In this document: positions 28,166 to 43,100 of the stretch, piece after piece
How the letters are laid out: every line of letters starts with the position of its first letter
How positions within the stretch are numbered: position 1 is the first letter of the stretch
Source of the DNA: Brevibacillus dissolubilis
GTDB lineage: Bacteria > Bacillota > Bacilli > Brevibacillales > Brevibacillaceae
DNA length: 64,000 nt
Direction: 5' to 3'
Assembly: GCF_006170445.1 (NCBI RefSeq)
Contig: NZ_VCNA01000001.1
Location: forward strand, 558,001-622,000
Translations under genes and position numbers: made by a program
Notes under the pieces: model-generated
Databases searched by the model: none
What the model saw: the letters and a program-made list of their open reading frames with translations, nothing else
Told to the model about the DNA's origin: nothing

Positions 28166-31100
28166 CCGGATGAGTGGTTGGTGGCAGGTTTTTTCGCTTC
28201 ATGGTTACCTGCCTGATCACCCGCTCGGGATGGTGAAGTCACCTTTTTGCTCAGTACCCCTGCTATCTCAGCGGAGTATTCTCGTTTTAAATAATCGCAA
28301 AGCGAGGAAATCGTTGCATGCTCGAATAACAGTGTTGGCGACAGCTTCACGCCAATCGCTGTGCCGAGTTCTTTGACCACATCGAGCAACATAATCGAAT
28401 CCAGACCAAGATCATAGTAGCCTTTGTTTTGGTTTACTTCTTGTTCACTTACGCCCAACTGTGCGGCGATCATTGATTTGACAAGGGACTCAAGCGTCTC
28501 ATGAGAGCCTTGTGTTTCGGGTAATTCCGATGCAAGAATACGTTCTTTTGCTTGGATACGTTCTTTTGCTTGGATAAGCTCCTTTGCTCGGCTACGTTCC
28601 GTTGCTTGGATCGATTCCAGCGGGAAGGCTGAGGTCTTTTTCCCAAAGCTATTGTCGCGCACGGCCTTGAGCTTCAGATTGGTTAGCTCACCGATTTTTC
28701 GTCCGTCGGTTGAGAAGAACTCTAAGGACAGTGTGACTAGCTCATCTGTTACCGTTATGCTTGCATTTTGGATGCGGGTATAGCATTCTCTGCCGAACGG
28801 CTCGCTCGCATGGAACGAGCCATAATACAACGGCAGGTACAGCTTGCTGGTATCCGCGATTTTTCTGAGTAACGTACCGCTTGCGCCCACGACGCTGCCA
28901 TCGATCAGAGCGGGGTGAAACAGGTATGGATCACTGCTACGGTAATTTTCTTCGTCAACCGTCACGTGTACCCAGCAGTCATGTTCCCCAATCAGCACAG
29001 TTCCTCTCGTCTTCATGGCTCCGAGGTGTACCAAGCTTTTTTGGACGTAATCGGAGTAGACATCGTGCATATCAACGGTTTCGTGTGCGAGACCGGAAAT
29101 CTGCGCTACATCCGCTGTTTCCGCATACGGAACGGCTTCTACACGATGCATGTCAGCGGACACATACAGCACTTCATCTGCTCCAAGCTCACTTGCCGTA
29201 TCTGACCCAAAGACTTGAAGCATCCAGCAGTCTTTGCCTTGCGATGTCGCCCGGATCGTCAACTTCGCAGGATGCCCTTCTGTCACGATCAAGGGTCGGT
29301 AAATAGACAGGTCTTTTAGTTCAAGTGAACGATACGCAAGGCCTGCCTCACCGCACCACTGATAGAGCAGATCAATCCAGGCCAGCCCAGGTAACACGCT
29401 CTCCTCGAAAACTTTATGATTTCGTAAGATCGGGTGGTCTGCGGACAGCACATCACTCCACACAAGCGATTTGGTAAAAGTGTGAACGAGGATGCTGTCA
29501 TCTGCCACTCGAACCAGAGCCTCGCTCTTCATAGGAGCGAGAGTTCTGGCATTCACGCGCTTCATCACGGGGAGTGCCAACGGTCTGCGGGTCGGGTTAT
29601 ATGAATGGACATGGTACTGACCCAGTATCACATGCGCGTTGGTACCACCGTCGGCGAAGCAGTTAATTGCCGCGTACTGGATCGCATGCGGGGTCTTTTT
29701 ATCGGCCAGTTTAAAATTGGCCCGTTCTAATGAAAAGTGTTCCAATGGCTCTTTGCCGGACAAAAACGGTACCAGAGACTGTTTCTCAAGGATCAGCGCC
29801 ACTTTAATCAGACTCGCGATTCCCTTGGCACATAGCGGGTGACCGATGTTTGGCTTCATGGAGCCGAGATAAAGCGGTCTTGATGCCTCTGTCCGATAGA
29901 CTGATTCTACGGCCTTGACCTCGAGGAGATCCGTCACTTCCGACCCTGAGCCGTTCACTTCGAGGTAGCCGATCTGATCCGGCGTGCAGCCGCTTTTGGT
30001 CAGCGCTGCCTGCATGACGTCTTTCTGGGCATGGATGTTAGGAATGGCGGGGCCTGCGGTTCTGCCGTCATTGTTGATCGCTATCCCCTTCATCACGGCA
30101 TAGATGTTGTCGCCGTCGCGTAGAGCTTGCGAGAGTGTCTTGATCATCACAACTCCGCAGCCTTCGCCAAGCACCACGCCTGATGCCCGGCGATCCAAGA
30201 TGTGGAACTCTCCTTCTGGCTGCAGCAGATTGCGGCGGTCGAACAGCTCGTGTACATATGGGCTGGTCAACAGACTGATACCACCGACCAGTGCAGCATT
30301 CACGGAACCACCTTGCAAGGCATCGGTCGCAACCTGCATGGCGACCAGCGACGAGGAACACGCCGTATCAATCACCATGGAAGGACCACTGAAGTTGAAG
30401 GCTTGGGAAATGTTGGCCGCCAGATAGTTTTGTCCTACCACTCTGATCGGGTTGCGGGCATTTTCCGTCAGAGCTTTGTCGGTTTCACCGATCGTTCTTG
30501 CCCCGATGTATACTCCGATATTGGCACCGTTCACTTCCTGAAGAGTATATCCAGCATGGTAGATGGCCTTCATGCCCTCCTCTAGCAATACGATGGCTTG
30601 CGGGTCCATTGCCTTCACATCTTCTGCCGGAAGCGTAAAAAACGCTGGGTCGATCCCGTAAATATCCTCTACCAGTCCGGCATAGTAGTCGTTTGCCGTA
30701 CCCCAGCAGGTCTCGGGGACTTTTTGGATAGCTCGTTGGCCTCCTGACAGCAGCTCCCAGTAGGCTTCGAGGCTCTCAGCGCCGGGAAAACGGCACGCCA
30801 TGCCGACGATTGCGATGTCCTCGCTGACTGTGGAGCGGGTTGGTTCGGCATGGGTCACTTGCGGGGCTGGAGCCATGGCATCAGGTTGTTCATTGTGTGG
30901 CAGAGGCTGTTCGTTGTGTGCCAGAGGTTGTGAGTTTTGTACCTGAACTCGCTCGGGTGTTATCACAGCCTGCGCGTTCGCTTTCTCTTCAACAACTGAC
31001 TTCACCGGAGCGGCAGTCTTTTCCGAAAGAATCGGTGCTTCGTCCTGGGCATCGCCACCCATATCCAGCTTGTCCTGATGCGTCTCTGCAAACCAGACCG

Positions 31101-34100
31101 CCAACGAATCCAGCGTCGAGTACTCCAGCAAAATTGAAGGATCGATGCGGACATCCAGAGCCAGATTCATCTTCTGCAAAATCTGCGCCATCAAGATAGA
31201 ATCAACGCCAAAGTCAGCAAAAGAGACATCCCCCTCCAGCTGGCCGGGCTTTAGTTTGAGCTCGGATTCAAAGATCGACCGTAAGAACGCTGTGGCTTGT
31301 TGTATTGCGTCGGTGCCCGCTTTTTGCCCGATCACCATGGTTGCTTGTTCTGCTTTACCGTTGCCCTGCGATGGCACTTCTTTCACGGCAGTGCGGGTCT
31401 CTGTGTTCAAGAGATGGTCCGGTGTCCATCCACTTGGGACAACCACTGGCATGATGACCGGAGCTGACGCGTCCATTCCACTCAGGATTTCATCCAAAAT
31501 ACGCAAGCCTTCCGCATCTGTAATGCTATGGAAGCCGGTATTGAGATACGCCTGATTTTTGATCTCGCCAAAGCCTGTTTCCTTCCAGCTCGGCCATTGG
31601 ACACTGACCAGCGGCAGAATGGATGCATGCACCTGTGCGAAGTAATCCATAAAAGCATTGCCCATCGCATAGTCGCTCTGACCTGCTCCGAGTGTTGGAA
31701 CGGCGGCTGATACGGATGAGAACAGGATCACGAATTCCACATGCTCCGGCTTCATAGATCTCATCAAGTTTTCCGTACCCGCCACTTTCGGCGACAGTAC
31801 ACGGGCGATACTCTCTTTATTTTTGCGGATAAACGCTGGATTGATTGTGTCTGCCAAGCCTGCTGCGTGGATGACACCAGATATGTGTCCCATCGAAGAC
31901 TCTATGGAAGCAATCGCAGAATGGACCGCGTCCGCATCATCGAGCGGGATGGATAGAACTTTGACGGTCACTCCTTGTTTTTCTATGCTTTGGATCGATT
32001 TTATTTTTTCCTGTACCGAAGAAGAGAATTGCTCCAGTTGTGCCCACTCGCTTCTGTCAGGGAGCGTCTCACGTCCGGTCAGCACGAGCTTCTTCACACC
32101 GTACTTCCCGACCATATGGCGCGCACACAGCATTCCCAAGCCTCTTGTTCCACCGGTCACCAGCAGGACTTGGTCATCACGGAATGAGAGTGTTTTGTGC
32201 TCGGTGCGGCGGCTGTCTGACTGGCTCATGCCTGAGTCTGTGAGAACCGACTCGTAGCGGACTCCAGCACGATAGCAGACCTCCACAGCTTTTGTCTGTA
32301 CCTGAATCTCGCTTTGAATGATCTTAGCAAGCGTGATGAGATTGTCTTCCTTCGGGTCGAGGTCCACATGGCGACTGGTCAGAGAGGTATATTCGCTTTG
32401 TAGCATGCGATACAGCCCGGTCAATGCCGCACCATCGATGTTGACCTGATCGTTGTGGAATGCTTCCAGTCCCATCGTCACATGGATGAGCGTAAGACCA
32501 TTGGCGGATCGGTTCTCGATCAGTTGTTGCAGGTACGGAATGGACTCAAGTGACACCATAGGTTCTTGGATGTCCGCCAGATTCACCCACACGGCGCACT
32601 TCTCCACTTGTTGCTGCCAGCCGTCTCCAAGCTGTCCTGCCTCCAGCAACACAGCACTGCCGAAAGACTCAGCCAGACATTCAGCCAGCGCTTGTGTCGA
32701 GCGGTTATGATAGATAACCAGATCGCCGTGATTCTCCTCAAGCTTGGGTTTCGGCGCTTCTTTCCACGTCTTCTGCAAATACTTGACGCGGCGGTCGGAT
32801 GATGCAGCCTGTACGGTGCTGCCTGCAGGACTTACGCGGACTTGGTTGCTGTTCTCAAACTCCGGTACCCAATAGCGTTCTCTGGCAAAAGGATAGGTTG
32901 GCAGACTCATCCGGCGAGGCTTCGTCTCCCCATACAGCAATTGCCAGTTCACTTCTAAGCCTGTTGTCCACAGCTCCGCGATTTTTCCAAGCTTCCCTTT
33001 CATGATCCATTTGTAGATCAATTCCTGGGAATCTTCATCGGTTGTCAGCAGTTGGATAATCTCTTTATTTTGCTTGACATGTCCTTGGTAGCACTGCTCG
33101 ATCCCGCTTGTCTGTTGCAGGTAGGCTTCTAATTTGGCAAGAAGCTCTTGGATGCTGCTTACGATAAAGACGACACGCTCTTCCATCGCATTGCGTCCCA
33201 CCTGAAGTGTATAGGCGAGATCAGCAAGATTGATTTGTGCGTGGGAGGTGCTCACTCTTGGCTCTTCGGTTTTGGTACGAGAATGATAGGCTTCTGCGGC
33301 TTCTCGCTGTTGTTCCATGAGATCTGTTGCTACAGAGGCAATGGTACTGTGCTGATCCAGCTTGATTTTCAGCTCAACCTTGAGTTCCTCTTGGAGCTGT
33401 TGCTGAATCTGCATGATCTGCACAGCGTCGATGCCGTATTCATTCCATTCTTCTTCTACTTCAATCCGATCTTCTTCCACATGGATCAGACTGGCCAGAA
33501 CCTTACGAATTGCTGATTCAAGGGTTTGCGCAGGGCTTGTTTTGTTGCCTTCTTGGCCTTGTTGATGATCGTTGTCCACGGACAGCCCCTTGAGGTATCC
33601 ATGCAATTTCTCTGCATAGGCTTGTAGGCGGTCTTTATTTTTAGCAGAGAGTGGAACGATCACAGATCGGTTTTTTGTCTGCGTGCTTGTCGGAGATTGG
33701 TGTAACTCGGATTCGGCTGGGATGTATTCCTCCAGAATGACGTGAGCATTCGATCCGGTCGCACCAAAAGAACTTAACGCCGCACGTCGCGGATATCGAA
33801 CCTCCCGACCATTCTCTACAATCACTGGCTGCTTCCACTCTGCCATCTGTTGCTGAACATAGAAGGGGGATTTCTCGAAGTGAATATATGGATTCAGCTC
33901 ATCTGAGTGCAGGGATGGGACGAGCGTCTTGTGATAAAGATTCAGTGCGACCTTATGCAGACCACTGATCCCTGCGGCAGACTCTGCATGGCCCATATTG
34001 GATTTGACCGAGCCAATCGCACAGAATTGCTTGTCCTGCGTAAATTGGCGGTAGGCCCTCTCCAGTCCTTGAATCTCGATTGGGTCACCCAGAGAGGTCC

Positions 34101-37100
34101 CTGTTCCATGTGCCTCCACATAGCTGATCGTGCGCGGGTGAATACCTGTTTTCTCCAGGCACGCCACAATCATATCCGCTTGGGCCACCGGACTTGGTAC
34201 GGTAATCCCGCTGACGGTTCCTACATGATTGATGGTACTGCCTTTGATCACGGCATAGATCTGGTCGCCGTCTTCAATCGCCTTGTGCAATGGCTTTAAG
34301 AGAACCGCACCGATCCCCTCCGCTGACACGTAGCCGTCGCCACCCTTGCCAAATGTACGGCAATACCCATCACTCGAATGCAGATCCATCATTCCATAGG
34401 TCAGATACTTGTTCGGGTGCAGGGAAAGGTTGACACCGCCAGCCAGTGCCACTTCACAATCCCCATGCCTGATACTCTCGACGGCGTAATGCACGGCTGT
34501 GAGGGAAGATGAACACACGGTATCAATCGCGATGCTCGGGCCGTGGAAATTGCAGAAATAAGAGACCCGGTTCGGAATCTGGGCATAGTTCAGTGACAGC
34601 GGGAATGGCTGCCCCGCAGACAAAGCTTCGTGTCCGATAAAGGCATAGTCTTTATGCATGACACCGGCAAATACCCCGACAGGCCGTCTTTTGCTCTGAC
34701 CCCGAGGCTTGACCACCGTCACAGGTGTATAACCAGCGTCCTCCATCGCTTCCCAGCAGGTCTGTAAAAACAAGCGTTCCTGCGGGTCCATCGTCTCTGC
34801 TTCCCGTGGCGAGATGCGGAAAAATTGTGGGTCAAAGCAATCCGACTCGTCGATGAAGCCGCCCCATTTGGAGAGAGGTTTGCCTGAAGGTGAGTTCAAT
34901 CCGTCAAACTGACGAGATTCCCAGCGCGATGTTGGGATTTCGGTGATGCAATCTTTTCCTGCTTTTAGATTCGTCCAGAATTCTTGGAGGTTTTTGGCGC
35001 CTGGATAGCGGCCTGCCATCCCGATGATCGCCACATCGCCCGTGACGGCTGGGTTCGTGACGTTGGCGTTGGATCTCACAGACATGTGACCCTCTGCCAC
35101 TGGTTTGGACGCGGTTGCTTGCATCGTAACTGGCGATTCAGACTTGGTCGGGTAGTCCGGTGCCGCTTGGACTTGTACAGCATCCTGCGACACTGTACCC
35201 GCTTGACCGTAATTCTCCGTAAGATAGCCTGCCAATTCAGCAATCGTCGTATATTCAAACAACAGCGTAGGCACTAAGGTGGTTTCGATTTTGTTTTCAA
35301 TCGCTGTGACCACCTCTAACAGACCGCGTGAGGTGAGTCCCATCTCATAGTAGCCAGCATGGATATCGATTTGATCCACTGGTTTGTTCAAGCGCTCTGC
35401 CATTAATTTGCGTAAAAATGCTTCAAATTCAACAGAGGATGCTGTACCAGAGCTTGGGCTTAAACTTGTGCTTTGGCTTGAGTTTGCACTCGTTGCCGCC
35501 GACTCTCTGATCGACGTCTCCAGATGGGAATAGGAATGGCTCACAGCTTGAGCCTCAACCGCCGGCTGCGGACTTGTCGCGCGGTTCGGATTGATCAATC
35601 CGGCTTCCCGCACTAATTTATTGATAAACTTACGCAATTCCCCTATTTTCTTACCGGACTCATCGAAGAACTCCATGGTCAGATAGAGGAGCTCTTTCTT
35701 TTGTTGCACCGACGAGGCTTGAATCCGCGTGAGGCAACGACTCTGCATGAGAGCCGATGCACGGAAGGATTCATAGTGCAGTGGTAAAAACAGTCGCGGT
35801 TCTCCCTCATACCATGCCGGGAATAATCCAGAACCGACTGCACTGGCATCAATGAGCGTCGGGTGGAACAGGAAATCTCCTGCACTAGGCAGTGCCTCTT
35901 CGCCCAAAGAAAGCTCGACAAGGGTAGACGCTTGCGCCTCATATACCTTTCCTTCTGCTTTGATAAATCCAGTATGAACCAGTTCCTGACTGCGGGAGCG
36001 TGCATATAAGTCTTCCATGCTCTTGATCTGAGTAGCCGATTGCTTGATTGCATGCAGATTGAGAGTTTCGTCAAACACCACCGGATCTACGTGATGCATT
36101 TCTGCGGTGATGTACTGCTTTTTATCCGCGGATACGACCCCATTGGATTCCTCTTGACCCTCCACACGAATCTGCCAGTGCCCCTCGCTCATCTGCGAGC
36201 ACTCGATACGAAGCTGTACACGGTAGTCCTCTCCCACGATCAGCGGGTTGTAGAAGGTCAGATTACGCAGCTCCAGTCGGGAATAGTCATGCCCACGCTC
36301 TGAAAAGACTTGATAGAGCATGTCGATATAAGCCAATCCCGGTAACAGTGGCTGACCATATACCCGATGGTGATAAAGAATCGGATCATTCACGCTGATC
36401 GTCTTCGTCGCCACGAATTCTTTGCTCTGACTCGCCAGTATTGCAGGTGGTGTCACGACCTTCCGAGGAAGAATCGCTACTTTATTTAATTCCGGTGGAG
36501 CGATCGGATGTCTTTTTACCTGTCGGGCTGATAAATCCTCCCACGCTTCCAGAATCACATGGGCATTGGTGCCTCCATCCGCAAAGCAGTTGATGGCGGC
36601 CACCCGAGGTCTATTCCCCCACTCCTTGCGATTCCTTGCAAAATAGAACGGAGATGACTCGATATCAAAGTGCTTCGTAGGCTGTTCACCAGATAAAAAC
36701 GGTACATATTGCTGATTTTGCAGCATCAGAACCACTTTAATGAAGCCTGCGATCCCCTCAGCACTCAATGGATGCCCGATATTTGGTTTGACAGAGCCTA
36801 GCCCAAGTGGAGTTGAATCATCGGATCGGTAGATGGATTGAATCGCCTTGAGTTCGAGCAGGTCGGTCACCGTAGAGCCAGAGGCATTCGCTTCCACGTA
36901 GCTGATCTCGTCCGCACGTTTGCCACTCTTGTTCAGGGCCGTCTGCATGACCTCTTTTTGTGCCTGTAGATTAGGGGTGGCAGGTCCTGCTGTACGTCCG
37001 TCATTATTGATCGCCGTTGCTTTAATCACCGCATAGATCTGATCCCCATCTGCCAGTGCCTGCTCGACGGTTTTCAACAATACCATCCCTACGCCTTCGC

Positions 37101-40100
37101 CCAGCACGACTCCATTGGCGCGTTGGTCAAACGCATGGAAAGCTGGCTCTGGGTTCAAAATGTCCCGCTGTTCAAACATTCGGTGGGCATCGTCCGTAGT
37201 CAAAAGACTTACTCCCCCCACCAAGGCAGATTCAATCTCGCCGCTGTTCAGCGCTTGAATCGCCATGTGCATGACCACTAAGGCAGAGGAACACGCCGTA
37301 TCCAGAACCATACTAGGGCCCCGAAGATCGAAGAAATGGGAGAGATTAGCTGCCAGATAGTTTTGTCCTGCTGCGACGATCGGGTTCTGTGCTTGACGAA
37401 GACTGGATTCATCCGGACGGTGCTGGCTTCGGCCTCCGAGATAGACCCCTACCGATTTCCCTTTCATTTCCTGATGGGTATATCCCGCGTGATACCATAC
37501 CCTCAGAGTTTCCTCCAGCAATACCAATGCCTGCGGGTCCATCGCTCTGGCATCGTTTTCCGGAATGAAAAAGAATGCCGGATCAAAATGCGTGACATTG
37601 TCGAGCATGCCAGCGTAATACTGGTTCTGATAGCCCCAACGCTCGGCAGGCACCGGACGGATCGCCGAGCGTCCTTCTGATAACAATCTCCAATACCCTT
37701 CCAGATCAGCAGCACCTGGGAAACGGCAAGAAAGCCCGATCACCGCGATATCGGATGAATGTGGGTTGTTATCGTGCCGTTCACGTTTCAGTGGACGGCT
37801 ATCATGGCTCTCAACAGATGAGCTTGCAGGCTTCGCCGCAATCGTCTCTGGAGTCCGTCTGCTGTCAGGCTGTGCTGTGGTCTTCCCAAGCGCTCCGATC
37901 AGGCTGGTGGCATACGTGCTAGTCAGCCATGCCGCGAACAGCTCGATGGTTGGGTATTCATATAGGATAGACGGATCCAAGTCAGCTTTTGCCAGTTGAT
38001 TGACCGAGCGCAAGATCTGCGCCAGAAAAATAGAATCGACTCCATAATCCTGGAACGGTGTATCCACCTGCATGTTCGCCGGGTCCATCTTCAGTTCTTT
38101 TGAAAACAGGGAGATTAACCAAGTCTGCGTTGCATTCACAAGGCTTTCTGTGTCCGCTGACAGATCAACCGTGCTCAAAGACTGAGACGGAGCAACCTGA
38201 GCACTTCGGACACCTTGGACACCCGCTGCAACTGCTTCTTGACCTTTGCGCTGCATCAGCTGCTGTGGCTTCCACATATCCGGATTCACCACCGCCGGCA
38301 GAACTACAGGGCCGATCTTTTTAGCCAATATCGTATCTAGTAGCTGTAAGCCCTCTGCATTCGTATGGCTCAACAGACCTGTTTGCTGATACGCCTTGTT
38401 TTTGACCTCTCCCATCCCTGTTTCTTTCCAGTTCGGCCATTGGATGCTGACGATTGGAGCATAACGGTGGTTCGCTTCTGCTGCATAATCCATGTAGGCA
38501 TTGGCTGTCGCATAATCGCTTTGTCCGGAAGCCAAGGTCGGGATGATTGCGGATACAGATGAGAACAGGACAAAAAACTCCAGCGGCTCATATTTGAAGC
38601 ATTGATAGAGATTATGGAGTCCTGTTACCTTCGGATCAAGAACCTGCTGGATGCGATTGGTCGCTTTTCGGATAAAAGCAGGATTCTGTGTATCATCGGC
38701 ACCCGCACAGTGAATGACCCCTCCAACAGGCCCGAGGGTCTTCTTCATTTCTTGCAGACTCTGTTGCAGTGCATATTGATCGGTCAAGGAAACCGATAGG
38801 ACTTCAACCTGTACGCCTTGGGCTTCCAGAGCTTGAATGGCCTTGATTTTTTGCGAGATGGAGGTGTTCTGGTGCAGGGTTGACTCCCACTGATCTCTAG
38901 GCGGGAATGCCTCCCGTCCCGTGAGCACCAATCGTTTCACACCATACTTCGTGACAAAATGCTGGGCACATAAGTACCCAAGACCCCGTGTCCCGCCTGT
39001 AATCCACAGCACCTTGTCCTCTGGGAACGCAAGCGTCCGATCCGGGTCATTCTCTGAGTGGTATTCCCGCAGTTCAGCACGGTAGCGCTCCCCATTCCGG
39101 TAGCAGACTTCGGCATCCTCGGCATCCTCGGCATCGATGCAGAACTCAGACGCGATCTGTTGAGCCAGCGTCCGGTTATCGATGCCTTGCTCCACATCCA
39201 TATGCCGTGAGCGCAGGTGTCCATATTCGCTCTGTAGCATCCGATACAAACCTGCACGGGCTGCTCCTGACAGATTGACAGACGGATTCAGGTAAGATTC
39301 CAGCCCTTTTGTCACACCTAACAGCATCAAGCCCTCTCTGTGACCATGCTCAATCCATTGCTGAAGCCATGCCATCCACTCCAGGGACTCGTCTGTATCG
39401 ACTCCGCATCCGGTCAGGTCGATCACACCGTCCACGTTTTTCCATTCTGTTTCTGGTTGGAGAAGCTGTGAGGTGAGGTCACGCAGGTCTACGAGTTGAC
39501 TCTTCGCAAAATAGGGGGCAAGCTGTTCGGCCAACTCCTCTGTTTCGTTCGTTTTGATAATCGCGATGGTTCGGTCAAAGCGTCTGCTTGCAGCAGCCGC
39601 CGTGCAAGGCTCCCATTGTTTTTTCAGGTAGCGGATGCTTCGTGGTGTTGTGAGCTCTGTTCGATCCGCTGTGTTGCTGCCAGATGATTTGCCGCCAGCC
39701 AACTCGGTTACCCAATAACGCTTCCCTTCAAATGGATACGTAGGCAGACTGATGCGGATGACCTGCTCATTGGCAAACAACTCTTTCCAGTTCAGATCGT
39801 AGCCTTTGGCATACAAATCTGCTAACGCCGTGAGCTTGTTGCCGTATTCCGACTCACTCAGCGCAGGACCTGCTGACAACTCTTTAAGAATCGTCTGTCC
39901 CACCTGCTCAAAAAGCGGTTCGATCTGTTTTCTTTTCTCGGTGTGACTTACTCTGTAGTACCCCTCTGCCTCACCATTTGTGAGGACGCTCTGGAGCTTC
40001 TCTTGAAGTTCCCGAATGTCGCTGACTACGAAAGCAGAACGTACCCCAAACGATTCTCTGCCCACAAGCAAGGTTGCACTGATATCTGACAGCTGGTGGT

Positions 40101-43100
40101 GTTGTCCTTCTTTCCCCAGCCAAAGCGCCAGGTCTTGTTCTTTTTGCTGCAGGGCTTTTTCAGTCTTGGCAGATAACCCAATCAGATAGCAAGGTTTTTG
40201 GCGGCTGGTCTCTCGTGTGATGACAGGTGCTTCTTCCAGCACCACATGTGCATTGGCACCACCCGAACCAAAGCTGCTCACTCCTGCCCGTCTTAGAGGC
40301 TGTCCCTCCGGCAATCCCCATGGCTGATTTTTATTCACGATATAGAAAGGCGTATCAGACAGACTGATATGCGGATTCAATTCATGGAAATGCAGAGAAG
40401 CAGGAAGCGTCTTGTGCTGCATGCTCAGCACTACTTTTAACAGACCGACAATGCCTGCCGCGGCTTCCAGATGGCCGATATTCGTCTTGATCGATCCTAA
40501 TCCACAGTGAGGTACTTGGTTTTTCCCGTTTGTCTTGGAGAGCTGAGAAAAGGCTTCCTTCAGACCGCTGATCTCGATCGGATCGCCTAAGGAGGTACCC
40601 GTGCCATGAGCTTCGATATACCCTACCGTTTCTGGTTCGACCTTGGCAGCTTGATAGGCTTGGATCAATAATTCAGCCTGTTTATCAGGATTGGGCACCG
40701 TAAGTCCGCCCGCCTGACCGCCATGATTGGTCACCGTGCCTTTGATCACGGCATAGACCGTGTCTTGATCGCGGAGAGCCTGTTCCAGCGGCTTGAGCAG
40801 AACCATGACCGCTCCTTCCCCGCGCACAAAGCCATTGGCCTCTTTGTCAAAGGTTTTGCACTTTCCGTCCTTGGACAACATCCCTGCTTTATAGTAGGCA
40901 ATGCTGTTGGATGGGTAACACATGATATTGATTCCACCCACCAAGGCTTGGTCGCATTCACCCTCCTGCAGTGATTTGACAGCTTCATGGACAGCAACCA
41001 GCGAGCTGGAACACGCTGTATCAATCTGGATGCTTGGCCCGTTAAAATCATAGAAATAAGAGAGACGGTTCGGCAGGGCCGCCATGGATACCCCGATGGC
41101 AAAATGAGCTTCGATCTCCTCCAGATTCTGATCGAGCACCCGGTTGTAATCAGAGCCACTCGCGCCGATGAAAACGCCTGTCTTGCTGCCGGATACCTCT
41201 TTGGCTGCATAGCCCGCGTCTTCCAGACAACCCCAGCTCAGTTCCAACAAGATACGCTGCTGCGGGTCCATCAGCTCGGCCTCTTTCGGAGACAGACGGA
41301 AGAAGGAGGCATCAAAACGGGAGATATCCTCTAAAAACCCACCCTGATCAATTCCCCGGTGTTCATTCACAGGATCGATATGCCAAGACCAGCTCCATCT
41401 GCCCTCTGGCATCTTGCCGACAACATCTTTGCCTTCCAGTAAAAGCTCCCACAGCTGTTCTTTCCTGCGGACCCCACCCGGCAGACGGCACGAAATCCCG
41501 ATGATGGCAACGTCGTTCTTCGTCGGTGTGGCTGCATGCGCTGTTTCGGCGCGCTCTTCTGTATCAGCATGCTTTTCAGCTTCCGCGTTCGCGGCAACAT
41601 GTTCTGATTCCAACTCTACGTCTTCGATCTCTACCTCTACATTCTCTAGCAGGTAAGCGATAATCCGCTCCGCTGTATTGTACGTAAAGAAAAAAGTAGA
41701 TTTGAGCTGGATTTGATATTTGTAACTGATCTGCTCATTGAGTTCGAGCAGGTCGGCTGAATCCAGTCCCATTTCCATCAAAGGACGGGTTAGGGCGAAC
41801 GCATCTTCTTTGGATTTTCCAAGAATAAAGGTGATCGTGTTTTCGACGAACTCTTGGATCGCAGCTTTCGTCTGTTGCACGGCAGCTGCTTGACGGAGCT
41901 TTTCTTTTTCAGCATGTTCGGTGTTGGTCTGAATGGCTTCATTGGTTTGATTGGCTTGGTTTGCTAGGTTCACTTGTTTCGCTTGATTCTCTTGAATCTC
42001 TTGATTCGCTTGAATCTCGGTCTCTTCTACCTCTAGCTCTACCTCCTCAATCTCTACATGTTCTTGCAGATAAGCAATGATCCGTTCCGCTGTCTTATAT
42101 GTAAAGAAAAAAGTAGGCTGGAGCTGGATTTGATAGTTGTAACTGATCTGCTCATTGAGTTCGAGCAGGTCGGCCGAATCCAATCCCATTTCCATCAATG
42201 GCCGGGTTAATGCGAACGCATCCTCTTTGGATTTCCCCAGAATAAAGGTGATCGTGTTTTCGACGAACGCTTGGATTGATTTCTTCTGTTGCGCGATGGC
42301 TGCATGACGGAGCTTTTCTTTTTCAGCCTGCTTGATGCTTTCGTGGTTCACTTGGATGGCTTGGTTCACTTGATTTTCTTGATGCAGCTGTTTCGCTTGC
42401 TTCACTTGAATCTCTGCACGCTTCCGCGTATGGATGTCATATTCCAACAGCACCCCATACCCCTGATTCTTTAGGTCAAGCGGGCGGTAATTGGGAATTA
42501 GTTCCTTGATTTTTGCACCGTGCAGCTCATGGAACCGCAGAGTCGTATCAACCAGTCTTCCCTGATCATTGCGAAGCGCAATATATTCCTTCGGAGTGAG
42601 ATCCGCGTGATTTGGATAGTCTTTGCATCTGGAAATGCCGATGACCGATTGAATCCCGCTCATCAGGCTGCATCGCTGAAGCATGAACTCCAGCAACTGA
42701 TCGCCCAAATTCCGGTGCTGCATCTCAGGCAGAATATTGACACCCAGCAGTTGTACGATGGTCCCCTCTTTTTGGTGAAGACTTTCCACGGTATCAATCG
42801 AATGGGTTTTGACATCCGCTCGGCTGAGCACGCGTTGGGAATAGGTAACACCCACTACCTGCTGATCTAATTCAAGCACCAATTGGCCTTCTGGATACTG
42901 TTCCAATCGTTTTCTCAGGACAGACACAGGCGTACGCAAGCCGGGTTCCCAGCATTTCTCTTCTAATAACTCCAGAGCAGGCAGATCTCTCTCCTGCGCG
43001 TATCTCACCGTATATTCTCTTGGCGTGAAGTGACTCAGCGTAATTCGACCAAACGGCATGGTTTTCGGATATTTTCGAAACGTATCCTGATTCGGGAATA

